Below the pieces are notes generated by a model. It ran no database searches. It had not been told where the DNA came from and was given only the letters and a program-made list of their open reading frames with translations. Positions 10,638 through 23,800 of a stretch of 64,000 bases of DNA are shown in pieces. The translations under genes and the position numbers were made by a program. How positions within the stretch are numbered: the stretch's first letter is position 1; each line of letters opens with the position of its first letter. The stretch spans positions 32,323-96,322 of the forward strand of contig JAVYIG010007855.1 in the NCBI GenBank assembly GCA_035222895.1. Reading direction: 5' to 3'. The stretch comes from Strongylocentrotus droebachiensis (Eukaryota; Echinodermata; Echinoidea; Camarodonta; Strongylocentrotidae).

Positions 10638-11000
10638 CCAATGGTATACAAATATTGACTGCTCATGAGGATGATGGTGGGAACTATCACTCCCAAGGGC
10701 CGGTGTGAACACCACCGAAGGAGTGGTAGTATACAAATATTGACTGCTCATGAGGATGATGGTGGGAACTATCACTCCCAAGGGCCGGTGTGAACACCAC
10801 CGAAGGAGTGGTAGTATACAAATATTGACTGCTCATGAGGATGATGGTGGGAACTATCACTCCCAAGGTGGTTTTCACACCGGTCCTTCTATCACCCCCG
10901 AGGCGAAGCCGAGGGGGTGATAGAAGGGCCGGTGTGAACACCACCGAGGGAGTGGTAGTTCCCACCATCATCCGATTACAGAGCAGTCAATATTTGTTTT
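10638..11000. mobile_element. Inverted-repeat element with tandemly multiplied left end
   Basis: A unit of about 86 bp (ACAAATATTGACTGCTCATG to CCGAAGGAGTGGTAGT) is repeated twice, followed by a partial third. The far end (GGGAGTGGTAGTTCCCACCA to GCAGTCAATATTTG) is its inverted copy. A perfect hairpin of about 55 bp centred on CGAGGCGAAGCCGAG lies near 10875-10930. No transposase is present. Confidence 0.75.
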
Positions 11001-11749
11001 ATATACCTCATCCATTTTATTGATTCATGATTAGGTCTAGCTGTAGGTCTAGATCTAGCACTAAAAAACAGGAAACGAGATCAAGAGGAATTCACTCACC
11101 AGAATAAGAAAAATCCAACATCAAGTCAAAATTAAAGGCAAGAGTATTGAGTTCCTACGCGCTGCGCGTAACCGTGCGCGCGATTGCGGTAGCCTAGCAA
11201 CTCAAAAAATTGTGTGCGCAACTAAGTCGCGGGAGGGGTTAGGGGTCCTATCCCAGGGTTTGATAGTAGCTATCAAACCCTCTGACGTAATGATACTTGA
11301 TAGATCGAAATGCTCTTTGACATGTGATATAGTTTTGACCATTCAGTGAATGACAATCTATGTATGAGGTATATAATAAGACATATCAACTTGTGTGGGC
11401 AAATGCATTAATAAGCAACCAGGAAAGGTTCATCTAGACAGAAAATTTCCTGGTGATAGAAACATACATTTTATGAATATTGATGTCTCCAAACAACATT
11501 CATCGTGAAAAACTCATTCCAATAGTATGTGTAAGGAGATATCAAAATAACATAGTTCTCATTAGTAAATGAAAAACATATTGCTCTTGGTTCTTCATTT
11601 GACTCTCTTCCTTCTTTAAATAAACCAACTGAAAAATTACATCTTATAAACAAGACAAAAACAAACCCTGATGAGTATTAATCACAATCTAATGAAGAAA
11701 GACTGAACTGTGTTGTATAAGTAACATAGTTATGATATGAAAGAGGAAG

Positions 11750-12010
11750 GAAAGAAGGAAAATGTGCACTTATTAAAAAAGAAGGGGCAAAAATATGTGA
11801 GGTAAAAATTACGGGAATTTCTCGCACCTGAAAAGAGGTTGTCACCAGAAAAGAAAAGGAGGGTTATTAGAAAAGAAAAGGAGGGTTATTAGAAAAGAAA
11901 AGGGGAATCTGTCCTCCGGAAAAAGGGGCACTTTTAGGGTATCTGAAAAAAATGGGGGCACAGTGCCCCCCCCCCCTCCTTCACTGGGAGTGCCGCCTCT
12001 GGCATAATGC
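11750..12010 (-). repeat. Reverse-oriented GTGCCCC-word repeat end
   Basis: GGGGGCACAGTGCCCCCC near 11955 and GGGAGTGCCGCCTCTGG near 11985 mirror GGGAGTGCAGGGG and GGGGCACAGTGCCCC at 8200-8230. These may be two termini of one element or two separate copies. A direct repeat, GAAAAGAAAAGGAGGGTTATT, precedes it. Confidence 0.5.
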
Positions 12011-12199
12011 TCAAAGGTGAGAAAAAAACCCGGGAAAATCATGTCATTTCATCAAGATTTGTAAAGCGTTGGTATCGAATTAGAAATAAACCACGTTTTA
12101 AATTTGTGTTGGCGGGGGGGGGGGGGGGGAGGGTCAACTTCCCCTCATCAGTACGTCAGTGAATGTAATGATACAAATACGTTTTAATTTTTCGCTTTA

Positions 12200-12570
12200 A
12201 AGGGATTGGGTATCTTTGTCTCAGATTCTACAACAAATCCTGGATTTAGCTCATGCTGCAATCATAATTATAAACCTTTAGGTCATACATGAATCCCATG
12301 ACTTTTACAAACCAATTGCCTGTCTGATTATTAATATATTTATGATTTGAATTCGAAATTTTTCAAAAACCGTTTTCCCAATTTCTTTATTACACTACAG
12401 TTTATTGGGGGAAAGGATTATGATAAAACCGGTCACTCAAAGATTTTTACTTTTTTGAGGCACTTCATGATCATTTTAAACTGCAATTTGTTAGAGCTCT
12501 AAAATTACACCATATCACAGACATTGATAACGCATAGGGCCATGTATCTCAGATTTGTAAAACTGGAAAC
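12200..12570 (+). repeat. Dispersed repeat, copy B
   Basis: Diverged direct copy of 8375-8745, with the same block order. Immediately to its right begins an inverted-repeat pair (12585-13035), which may belong to the same element. Confidence 0.7.
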
Positions 12571-12584
12571 ATTGTTAAACAATG

Positions 12585-13035
12585 ACTTTAAAAGGTACCA
12601 AAACCTTAATACTAAGTTACTTTTATTGTAAAGTTTAAGATATTTGAATAAATTCAGTAAAAATTTGAACAAAATCGGGCAAGGAATAAGGAAGTTAAAG
12701 CTTTTTTAAATGACTAGTCACTAGAGAGCGATATTCAATTTGATGACATCATTTGTGGACAACTCTCTTTGCCTTTTGTACATACAATTTCACAATTCTT
12801 TCGTTTTCTTCGTATTTATTTGTGTTCTTGATCTGACTTCATAACATGTGAAGTAGAATATCATTGTGCATTCTATACCTTGCCTTCAGGGGAGTACATT
12901 ATCTCAATCACAAGAAAGAAGGAAAAACATGACATTTGATGCCCGATTTTGTTCAAATTTTCACTGATTTTATTCAAATATCTTAAACTTTAAAATAAAA
13001 GTAACTTAGTATGAAGGTTTGGTTCCATTTAAGGT
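12585..13035. mobile_element. MITE with inverted repeats of about 95 bp
   Basis: The left arm (12590-12685, ACCAAAACCTTAATACTAAG to AAAATCGGGC) and right arm (12938-13035, GCCCGATTTTGTTC to GTATGAAGGTTTGGTTCC) are reverse complements with few differences. The interior is non-coding. Confidence 0.75.
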
Positions 13036-13236
13036 GGCTCTCTGTAGTGTTTTCCCCACAATGCACCTTTGTTTTGTAGTTGCTCCCCCACTTTGAAAAT
13101 ACCCTACCGCCCCTGGTCTGAGAGTATTTTTGTTAAGTGCTGAAGACGGGACAGATATCATGGAGAAAAAAATAACCTCTCACAAAGGAATGTCGTTCCA
13201 TGCATGCATAATTATGAAAGAAACAATAATTTTTTG

Positions 13237-13682
13237 TTTTGTTTTGAATGATATTTTATTTCCTTCCTCATAATTTCACATAACAAGAAATTCACATGAC
13301 AAGAAATTATCAAAATAAGCAATATAAAACAATATCTTTGATACAAGACACTTCATAAGTTACATCAATCAATGAACATAGAAAAAAAATATAAACAATT
13401 CTTGCATGTAACAGTGTATAATCAAAATAACAGTAGAGGAAGGTTTAAAGTGTAGATTTTTTTTGTTTTAAATGATATTTTATTTCCTTCCTCATAATTT
13501 CACATAACAAGAAATTCACATAACAAGAAATTATCAAGATAAGCAATATAAAACAAGATCTTTGATACAAGACATTTCATAAGTTACATCAATCAATGAA
13601 CACAGAGAAAAAAAAAGGGAAAAAAAAGTCTTGCATGTAACAGTGTATAATCAAAATAACAGTAGAGGAAGGTTTAAAGTTA
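13237..13682. repeat. Tandem duplication of a unit of about 223 bp
   Basis: Two adjacent copies (13237-13458 and 13459-13682) share GATATTTTATTTCCTTCCTC, TACATCAATCAATGAACA and AACAGTAGAGGAAGGTTTAA. They lie downstream, in minus orientation, of the LINE reading frames at 14112-15570, so they may be its duplicated 3' untranslated region. Confidence 0.7.
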
Positions 13683-14111
13683 CATATTACCATCCTATCA
13701 CAACACTCTCACACCCCTCCCCTCTAGCCCACCCACACCACCTTTCACACACATAAACACACATACAAACACACACTGCATGCCTGTTCCCTCAACTCAC
13801 ACCACACAAACTCTTAACCCCCCCCCCCCCCCCCCCTTTTGCCCACCCATCTCATCATACCCCCTTCACGCCGACACACACACTGCATGCAACCTGTTCC
13901 GGTTTGTCCACCTGTACACGAGAGAGAATTAATAATACTAATAAATAATAATACTACCCACATCTATTAAAGTAAAAATGCATCGATTTGTTCCCATTTC
14001 TGTAAGTGCATCCCCAGTTTCCCCTTTTTGAAGGCCATTTTGTATTCCTCGTCTCTGTAATTTTTAAGCATATGTACTGTTTTCTGTACAGATGGCAAAG
14101 TTCCTTCTTTT
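13683..14111. other. Non-coding stretch with poly-C and CA-rich DNA
   Basis: It holds CACACA-rich sequence (13735-13800), a run of about 18 C near 13819 and AATAATACTAATAATA-type AT repeats. No gene is visible. It is probably the remaining 3' part of the LINE relic. Confidence 0.5.
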
Positions 14112-15570
14112 CTAGAAATAAAAATGATATACTTTACTAAAAATAAAAATGATATACTTTACTAAAAATATGATACAATTTATTACAAATATTCTCGCAG
14201 TATTGCCGGATATTCCCATAAAAATGGGTTTCCAATCATCAATGTCAATTTCGATTAAATGTAACTTTTGAATTACCTCCTGCCATAATCTTTTAACTTT
14301 AAGACAATCTAAAAATAAATGTTGGTATGTCTCTACTTCTAGTCTACAAAAGGAACAAAAATGGTCTGACTCAAAACCAAATTTAAAGAGCTCTCTTTTC
14401 GTATATACAGCCCCTTGTAATTGTTTGTATTGAAACTCTCTATGTTTATTACAAAGCATTGCACATTTCATCCTTGTGAATGTTTCTTTCAACTCCGTCA
14501 TTCCAAGATCAAATTGACAGTTGCCATCTGTAACATGTAATGTATACTCTTTTTGAAGGTCTTCAGTGAAGTAATCATATAACCGCCTAAATTTTATATC
14601 ACATAGTTTCTGTAAACGTCCAAATATCATCAATTCTATTTCGAAATGTTCAGTGTCCACTTCCATAAAATCACTTTGTATCCAATCGTTTCTAATTGCT
14701 GAAAAGATCTTTTGAATTCTAAGCAAGCTTTTAGTTTCAAAACCCAAATTTAAAAAAATGTAAGATCGGTTTTAAATGACCTCTGACAATTATATCTGAT
14801 GCTTGAAGTATACCTTTCTGAAATAGTTCGACATCAAAAAATGTTTTATTGCTGAGACATATACACTTATTGCTAAATATAATCGGATTATTCTTATTTC
14901 TCCAAAGTGTCTGCATTTATCTAATTCTTGCCATGCCTTCAACATGTCTTTATAAAAAGATGGTATACCCTTCAAGTCCATTTTATTTATATCATAATTA
15001 CAAAGAAATATAATTCGACCCCCCAGTGATCTGAAAAAGTGGTCAAAGGTTACTTTCCAACCTGAATACTTTTCTCCATAGAGCAACCGTTTGATCCACA
15101 TTATTCTCTGAGTCTTGATAAATATCTTAAAATTCGTTACTCTGAGTCCCCCAGCGCAGTAATCTTGATATAATATTTTCCGTTTTATTCTGTCTCTCCC
15201 TCCCCAAATAAAATTAAAAGAAATCTTTTCGATTTCTTCAAAAATGTTTTGTGGGACTGTCATAAGAGATGAAACATAATTTAGTTTTGAAAATACATAT
15301 ATCTTCAACAATTTAATTTTGCCAAACATCGTTAAATCTCGTTGCTTCCACCAACCGATTAGTCTTTTGATTTTGCTCAAAATTTCCTTATAGTTCAAAT
15401 CATCTTTTATTTTGGAATGACGTGCGAAATATACCCCTAGGATCTTTATATGTTGTACCCTATGTCCAAAAAAAGGTAAACCCGGCCTATTACTTTCCTC
15501 TCCTAACCACATAAAATTTGTCTTATCCATATTTATCTTCAACCCACTTAATTTTTCAAATAAAGAAAGG
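14112..15570 (-). pseudogene. L1/Tx1-like LINE ORF2 relic (C-terminal RT and CCHC region)
   Basis: Two minus-strand frames form one broken ORF2 C-terminus. The upstream part (15570-14790) reads LSGLKINMDKTNFMWLG, then RDLTMFGKIKLLKIYVFSKL, then FNFIWGGRDRIKRK and GGLRVTNFKIFIKTQRIMWI, the usual L1/Tx1 sequence following the RT core. The downstream part (14747-14112) has CSFCRLEVETYQHLFLDC, a CCHC-like zinc knuckle. A frame break lies near 14750-14790. The endonuclease and RT catalytic core are absent, so it is a 5'-truncated, inactive copy. Clade assignment is from recognition of these motifs, not from a search. Confidence 0.8.
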
Positions 15571-17365
15571 TGTTAAACGGGAAAAACGCCCCGTCAGGCT
15601 CACTAAAAAAAAGTTACACAAATGGGTTATCATGAGAAAAAATATGCGTTGTTGTATACAGGCCTTTACAGGGTGTCCCATACAAACTGAATCCTAGTTT
15701 GTTAACGGATGATCTATGTATAAATAGACACGTTATTGGTAGCCAAGGTTCTATCTAATTAATTCAAATCATAAACATGATCGTAGAACCATGCATGTCT
15801 GATTTTGTTCAATCGGAGAATTAATATTTTAATGATGTATAGGGACTACGCTTTTGAAAAAGTGATTCTGCATTAGGTGATTTACTCCAAATTTCAGTAT
15901 TCACTTTAAGGGACACCCTAAAATCTAGAGGTACATTTAAATTGTATTACTAGGTAAGGGGTGAAATGGTTTAGTTCCTAACAAGATGTGAGTCACGTAC
16001 GTTTCCAGTTCTATTTTTCTGCTTGCTACCATGTTGAATCACTCCATCGATTCAGTGAGCCGCAGAAGCATCGCGACCCCCTTCTGTTTAACAATGTTTC
16101 TCAACGGATCATTTTCGTAATTTAACCAAATGTAACGCATACGTCTTTGTTAAGTGCCTTATGATGGTGGTGCATGAGGTTATTATACAGACTACTAACA
16201 TTTTCAAATTCTTCAAGTACATTATTTGCAAAAATATGAATAATTTATTCCCGAAGATTTTAAAGATTTATTAGATAAATATATAATTAAGTCTATGGAA
16301 ATCTAAAAAGTAAAATTGAAAAGAACCCGATATACACGACCGATTCGCACAGACACAAATCTTAACCCGATGGCTTTCGGTTTTTCTTTCTCTAATCAAC
16401 AATTAATCAAAATTGCCCCTCCCCTATAACAACGGGTCTATTACCTTGCTGCATGGACCCTCTTGCGACATTTATGATGTTTCCTTTCTTTAATGTATGT
16501 TCTTTTTCTCTCCGCTTCTCTCTTCCTTCTTCTTGTAATTCTTTCTCCTTCTTGTTCTTCTTTATTTCCTCATCTTGTTCCTTTTTCTTTTTTTAATTAT
16601 TGTTTTGAATTGTTCTTTATTGGAGTTTTGAACTATTGGGTTTCATAGTTAGTGATCAGACGTTTATGAAATCATGTTTTTGTCCGAGTTTGTTGTGGAG
16701 GAGGATAAGCGAGGTGGTGGTAATACTATGATCCTGTACATGGGTGTCAATATTTTGTTTAATGTGGGGGGGGGGGGCACAATGGAGTAAAATATGAAGT
16801 GGGACGGACTGGGAGATGATTTTATCTGATGGAGGATGTTGAAAGAAAATTACATTTTCAAACTCATTTGCCGCGATTTGGTGCATACTTTCTAATAATA
16901 TTTGACTGAAAATCATTAACTTGTCACTAAATTCCAATGGATTTTTTTCCTGAAAGAGGAATATCTTATGTCACTATTACAAAGACTCAGAGACATATTT
17001 GCTATATATATAAGCTTTATTATTGTCATTATTATGTGAAATGATTCCATGGAATATATAACTCTGAACAATCTCACAATGATATACGCATTAACATTCC
17101 ATTTACCATACCGGTTATAATACAATTCCATTTGTCATTATTTAAATGTCTACAAGATGCTTAGTCCACCTCATATTAACGATAAATAAAAAAAAAACAT
17201 CTTCAGTTTACACATCTTCACTTAAAATAGAGAGATAGAGTTTGACATACTCCTGATTAGTGAATTCAAAATTTCAGTAAGTCGAAATGTATTACTTCTG
17301 AACTCGGCGATAACCATGTTTTATACTTGAACTCTCGGAGTTTGTGGTAGAAAATGTTTAGCCAG
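15571..17365. other. Intergenic, no feature supported
   Basis: AT-rich DNA with a CTT-rich stretch (16500-16600) and a G-run near 16766. Both strands lack coding segments with recognisable domains. It separates the LINE relic from the SINE piece and from the 3' end of the SLC16-like gene. Confidence 0.5.
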
Positions 17366-17369
17366 AGTA

Positions 17370-17640
17370 GCTAGAGTTAATCTACATTTGCCACTCTCCA
17401 CCCAGGTGTGAAATGTGTACCCGGTAGGATGCCAAAGTTATAGTGGTTGGATGAGCAAGGGGCGTTTGTAAAATGACGACTGGCCGGAATGCTCCCCAAG
17501 GAATGGAGAATGTGCATACATTGTGTGCGGGTAAACCTGAATTCGATGACCAGGTAATAATATGTACTGCGCCTAAAAATAAAGTATTAGGCGCATTATA
17601 AATGTGAGCTATTATTAACTATTATTATCCCTTTACTTAC
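17370..17640 (+). mobile_element. tRNA-derived SINE, 5'-truncated
   Basis: The body begins at ATCTACATTTGCCACTCTCC, continues through GGTGTGAAATGTGTACCCGG, CGACTGGCCGGAATGCTCCC and GGAGAATGTGCATACATTGT, and ends in an ATTATT tail. It matches the copy at 34984-35361 but lacks the tRNA-like head. Confidence 0.8.
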
Positions 17641-17840
17641 ATATTATGTTAACTGATCATCATGTAATACTTGTAATAATTGATTATGATATAATATATA
17701 TATTATAATTGATAATGTTTCAAATAAAATATACACTTAAAATGTCAGTGCATTATTGTATTAGTAAAACAGAAACAAAATGAAAAGTAAGGTAAATGCA
17801 AATTAAGAATGAAAGTCCGAAAGGTTCGTGTAGCTCTTCT

Positions 17841-20800
17841 TCATTGCTCCGATTCCCTGGTTCGTCTGCGGTGCATACACATGATGAGGGTGGCCATCAA
17901 ACAAACTCCCAAAAAGAGGACAACGCCAAGAAAAATGAAGACTGTTTTCATGCTCTGTGTGCGATCATGGATGGTTCCTGGATGTGAGACAGATGGAGGG
18001 AGGGAGAGAGAGAGAGAAAAAAATAAATTACATACTGCTCTCCTTGCATTTCGACCGAAATATCTTGACACAGATTAAAATACTGAGTGCATGATAGACC
18101 TAAGTGTATAGTAAGCTTTCGTTAGAAAGATTTTTTTTCTGGGCTGTTTTATGAATATTATATTATTACTGTACAGTACCGCACATGTCGTCCATTTTTT
18201 TCACGAAGTGACGGTAATCAAGAAAATCGCAGGCGCTTGTTCAGAAACGTATCCAAAATTTGACCCGTAACTCCGGGGTGGAGAAACCGTACTAAAACAT
18301 ACCCAAATGAAGCAAATATTCATTAAATGTCCAAATAAAGATCATGAATTAAAAGTCGTTATGTTTTCTTCCTGTTTGTATCAATTTTCTTGTTATTTTT
18401 TGAGTATTTTTCGGATAAACGTTGATATTAGTATACACTTTTTCACAGGTTTCACGGCAAACCGCTGCACAATACAAGTGCATACCGATGGTGGGTTGCG
18501 GGCGGGCGCGCGCCTGTTTGCAGTTATCTACCGTAATGTCCCAGATCCTCATGCGCGGGATGGGCGAAAATGATTTCAAACAAGGATTAAGGATAATGAT
18601 TAAATGAAACCTCAAAGCTTCCGCCCTTCGCGCGGGAAGGGGCAAACTGAGTTCAGACAAGGACACGATACAACGAATCGTCTTCTTTCTGTAACAATTA
18701 AATGAAACATGAAAGCTTCCGCGCTTCGCGCGGGATGTGTGAAAATGAATTCAGACAAGGATTAAGAGTAATAATTTAACGAAGCGTCAAAGCTTCCGAG
18801 CTACGCGCGGGATGGGCGAAAATGATTTCAAACAAGGATTAAGAGTAATAATTAAATGAAAGGTTAAAGCTTCCGCGCTTCGCGCGGGAGGAAGGAAACT
18901 GTGTCGTCTTCTTTCTCTAATAATTTAATGAAACGTGAAAGCTTCGCGCGAGATGGACGAAAATTAAACTTCAGACAAGGATTAAGAGTAATAATGTATT
19001 GAAACTTCACGCGGGAAGGGGTGGGAACTGAATTCAGACAGGGATTAAGATTCGAGAGCGGTACAACGGATCGTCTTCTTTCTCTAAACAAATTAATGAA
19101 GTGTCAAAGCTTCTGCGCTTCACGCGGAAGAGGCGAAATTGATTTCAGACAAGGACACGATACAACAAATCGTCTTCATTCTCTAATTATTTTAACGAAA
19201 CGTGATAGCTTCCGCGCTTAGCACGAAATGGGCGAAAATAAATTCAGACCAGGATTAAGAGTAATAATTTAATGTATCGTCAAGGTTTCCGCGCTATGCG
19301 CGGGATGGGCGAAAATGATGGGGGTGGGAACTGAATTCAGACAGGGATTAATAAGAGTCGAGAACGGTACAACGGATCGTCTTCTTTCTCTAATAATTTA
19401 ATGAAACGTGAAAATTTCGCGCAAGATGGACGAAAAAGAATTCAGACAAGGATTAAGAGTAATAATTTATTGAGACGTCAGAGTTTCCGCGCTTCGCGCG
19501 GGAAGGGGTGGGAACTAAATTCAGACAAAGATTAAGAGTCGAGAACGGTACAACGGATCGTCTTCTTTCTCTAATAATTTAATGAAATGTAAAGAGGGGG
19601 AAAACTGAATAATTACTTAGTTCCTGGCCTCGGGTTTATAGGGTTAAATTTGTAGACATTGGGACATTGGCATTATTATATTTGTCTGTAATTGGTGGCT
19701 AGATTTGTCGTTAATCTGTGGCCTCTACATCCCCCCCTCCCCCACTGAAAAAGGTCTAGCGACGCCCCTGATAACAACACAGTTTATACACTCGAGATAA
19801 TTTTTACAAGTACTACTGGTTAAGTACTGGACCACAGCCTTTGTGCATTATGCAGCAACGAAGCATATACAACGTCTCGCGACATGACAGATCACTTTTC
19901 TAAAACTTTAACCAATCAGAGGGCCACGTTTTTTTCTCAAGGAAGTCCCGGTGGATATTAATCCGCCAATAAGGTTCTCAAATTGCAAAAGATCCCTACT
20001 CTTGGAGGGGGTAGGAAAATTTTCCGTCATATTACTCCAGGAAGTACCTGGAAATGCGTCTAATGTGGTTCTAAAATTGCAAATGCTTCCTACTCCCACC
20101 CCCGCTTGGTCGCTCCGCTCCGTCCCCCGCTAAAGCCTCGCTCTGTCGCTCCATCGTTTTGCATATATTTCACCCCATGCCATTTTGTGTCCCCCCTCCC
20201 CCGTAAGAAATTCCTGGATCCGCCACTGATGGCCCCTTGACCCCTGCCGGGGCTTTGCCCCTAGACCCCACTTTGAAAAACGTTCAGCGGGATCTGCATG
20301 TAAGAGTGGGGATGATGCGGATTTTTTTGTCAGCCCCAAAAATGTTTTTAGCTCATTACGCCACTGGGCCTACATACATGGTAGTTTGGTCGAATCTTTT
20401 CTCCTTTTTCTCGTAATAATTCGAATTATTTTGAGGTTATTTAAAGAGCAATTGTTAGCGGACATTTTCTCCCATGCTATTCTTCTTCCAAACTGACTTA
20501 AATGTGTTTAGAATAAGTAAGCTCACACATTAACTTTCACCGTATTTTCAACCTTATTACCTGCTAAGTATCCTGAAAGGACGTAGCCCAACCCTAGCAT
20601 TAACTTATAGACACTACAGCCATCGGGGAAATTCTCAGGTCGAACTACCAAGGCCAGGAGGGGCTCCATGGTCATGTTCGCGGTAAAGAGCCCCACTCCG
20701 ATCATAAACGACGTCATCAACAGGTAAATGTAGGTTGCTTGGAAAGTTTGCAGGAAGCAAAACAGGCTGGCTGTGACGAGACCGATGAGGTGGAGCTGCG

Positions 20801-23800
20801 GGCACCAGTCAGGGTGGTATTTGAGTACGATGGACACGAGGATTGAGGCTACAAGCCCACCGGTGCCACCGGACGTGGCGACGAAAGTTGATTGAGACAG
20901 GTTGAGGCCTTGAGATAGACCATAGAGAACGTTAAAGAAAACCCATCCACCCATTGCAACAAACAGTGCCAACTCGATTTGGAGGTATAGGAACGTAAAC
21001 AAGGGTTCTTCCACTAAGATGTATATATGTAGACTTTTCAAAACTGACTGAAAGGTACTTAGTCCGCCATTGTTTGCTTGTTCGTCAATCAGTGCTAAGG
21101 TTTCTTGGTCACAGACGGACTCTGGTAGATTCTGATCTTCTGAATCATGATCCGACATGGCACGGTTCTGCAGCAATGGAGGATCGCGCTCATACAACCT
21201 TTCAGAAGTGGCGTTTGGATCCTCCGTACTAGCAGTACCTTCATCCGAAGATGTAAGCGTTAAGCTTTCAGAATGGCTGTTCGATGCCATCTGATGGCAG
21301 ATTCTGGGTTCCTTGAAGGTCAGACATACGGGAAATAGGTTGAGGACAAGCCCTCCCAAAACGAGCAAAGTGCCTTTGTATCCATACGCCTCTATCAGCG
21401 TCTCAGCGATCGGTGGCATTATCATGGATCCAAAGGGAACACCTAAAACAGTCACGCAACTGAAGAAGGCAAATTTGTCTGTACCTCCGAAGTACTGAAA
21501 GACGAGGATGGTTGCGTGAAGATTGATTAACGAGCAGGAAAATCCTGTAGAAAAGAATGGGATAGAATGAGTTATAGACTGTGTATAGGTAAACCTTGAG
21601 TACCTTAGTAAGAAAATGGGGGGGGGGGGGGGGGGGTTCATCTCTTATTTTCGCAGGATTTGTATTCAAGTGCGACGAGCACGAGGATGTTCTCAATATA
21701 AATAATTTGAACACGATTTTCTATATAAAAAATGACATCAATATCCGAGTTTTTTCTATGGATGGACTATGGCTCTCACGAGAAGATTTCGTACTTGGTA
21801 CTTGGTTGGGTAATCCCTTTGGCAGCTCACTCAGGAAGCTATACTGGGATGGTAGGTGGGGCGAGTAACTGCAAGGAGTGTCATGCAATGCTGGAATGGT
21901 GTGTGGACATACATAGGCTTACATACAAAAAGGGTTGTAGAAGGTGGAACTATTTCAATCCCGCGAGCGATTGGCCCTTGGTAACATTTGGCTTGGGTAA
22001 TTAGTTGCCCATGCGTTCAGCTGCCCGCATAGTTATGAGGTGGCAGTTGCCCGAATATTGTAATATCGAATTAACCGGGGCTGGGTTGCAGTCCCGCATG
22101 TCGCATCTTATACGCCTATATTCATAAGACTCGAATTATATATTAACTTGTCTTTGTTATCAAGTCTGTTGATCACACCTGACAATCGATTTAACATGGA
22201 TTTGATTTTCTACTCAATAGCAGATCAATCAATGCAGGACCAACACAAGAGGGGATATCAGAAGGTAGAGACACTTCCTTCCATTTGTGTCTCAAACGGT
22301 TTAAAGCATATGCATGCATAATCCCCACACTCCCCCTACCCTTTGTCGTTACAAAATGCTAAATTGATTTGAACATCTGTCAGAATGTTCATAATGCTAA
22401 CTCTGTATGTTGTACTATCACGACGTTGAATATATAATTAAGGTTTCATATTTTGAATTCAGCGTGATCCTCCTCGCATACGTCTTCTATATTTCATGAG
22501 CTCAATTTGTCATTTTTAAATTGTTTTATCATTATTTAAATTGTCCTTTATGACTTTATGGTGCAAATTATAAGGCACTATATAACTTGCAAGGAAAAGG
22601 CGGTGCATCAAGTACTATTTGTGAACTAGGTGTACCACACCCCTGAATTCCTTCTAACGATATCCCTTGACATCCTAGTAGACCGACAGCCCACGAGACC
22701 GGCAATGTCTGAACACTCAGAAAACTTGTAAGACCGACACGTTGGTCCCACCCTGGGCCTTTGGTCATGCCGGTTTCGTGGTTCAAGAGATAACTTTTCA
22801 GACAGCTCTTGAAACCGAAATTGGCGGTCTTGTAGGTTGTCGGTCTTTTGAATTTGCGGGCTCATGGGGCCCTCAAATTATTGCTGACGCCCCTGTATCC
22901 ACCCACACTCTTACCTGACAGGAAAAACAGAAAGGAGAGCGATATGACATTCGTTGAAAAGAAAGAAAACACCAGTGCAAGTCCGGCACACAATCCACCG
23001 CAAGATGTCAGCAACCTCCGGTTTCCTCCATACTGTAAAATCAGCATTGCAATGGGCGCTTGGGCGAAAGAAGAACAAAATAACCACAAATAGTAATTTG
23101 ACACCTTCCCCTAAATCAAATGGGGAAAATTGAAAGGATGGGTAAGGGATTAAAAAGAAAAAAACCTCCGGGCCATCTGTTGCATTCATCGGCATAGCTA
23201 AGGGGTAACGGGGGTACTTGTAAATTAACATGCCCTTACTTAGGTTTACATCTTAGGATGTACTCATCATTCATGATGGGGCCTTTAGAGATCCAAGGTT
23301 CTTGAGGTTGGTTATAATTTCTCTGCACCCGGCCAAAGGCATGTATGGTAAAGCCGTACACTTGACAATTACTGACGGATTTATAAGGTGGGGGCACACC
23401 AGCTCGTAAACCCCCAAATACGAAACGCGGTGGACCTTAGGTATATAAAGGAACATGTTCCCCAAATTGATTTAGTGTGCTCTCCCTCTGTCAACCCATC
23501 ACCCCCATTATTCGTGTTTATTCGTTTGGCGTGCTTAATTGTCAGAAATACATGTAGTTCGGAAAGTGTACACCATATTGCTCCGGTTGTCTCATTTTCG
23601 CTCGCTGGAACATTGCCAGCACAAAACACTGACCTCTACCTCCTGGACGGATCATTGCCCATCCCCATTCACTATACGTTACGTACTAAAAGGCTGTATT
23701 GTCTGACCGTTCATGAATATTCATGTTTTTGCTTACCTCGGCAAAATGTTTTCTTTTACTAAATGGAAAAAATTACGGTGGGGGTTGAATTAAATGGACA

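Noticed and set aside
20523..20560. The SLC16-like protein ending in KVENTVKVNV
   Set aside because: A consensus GT donor at 20560 in phase 1 and a matching exon at 17977-17841 with a final transmembrane helix make intron read-through the better explanation.
21545..21641. Met of the 372-codon frame as the start of the transporter
   Set aside because: It lies in intron sequence before the CTACAG acceptor at 21545; the N-terminal helices are in exons at 23058 and 28039.
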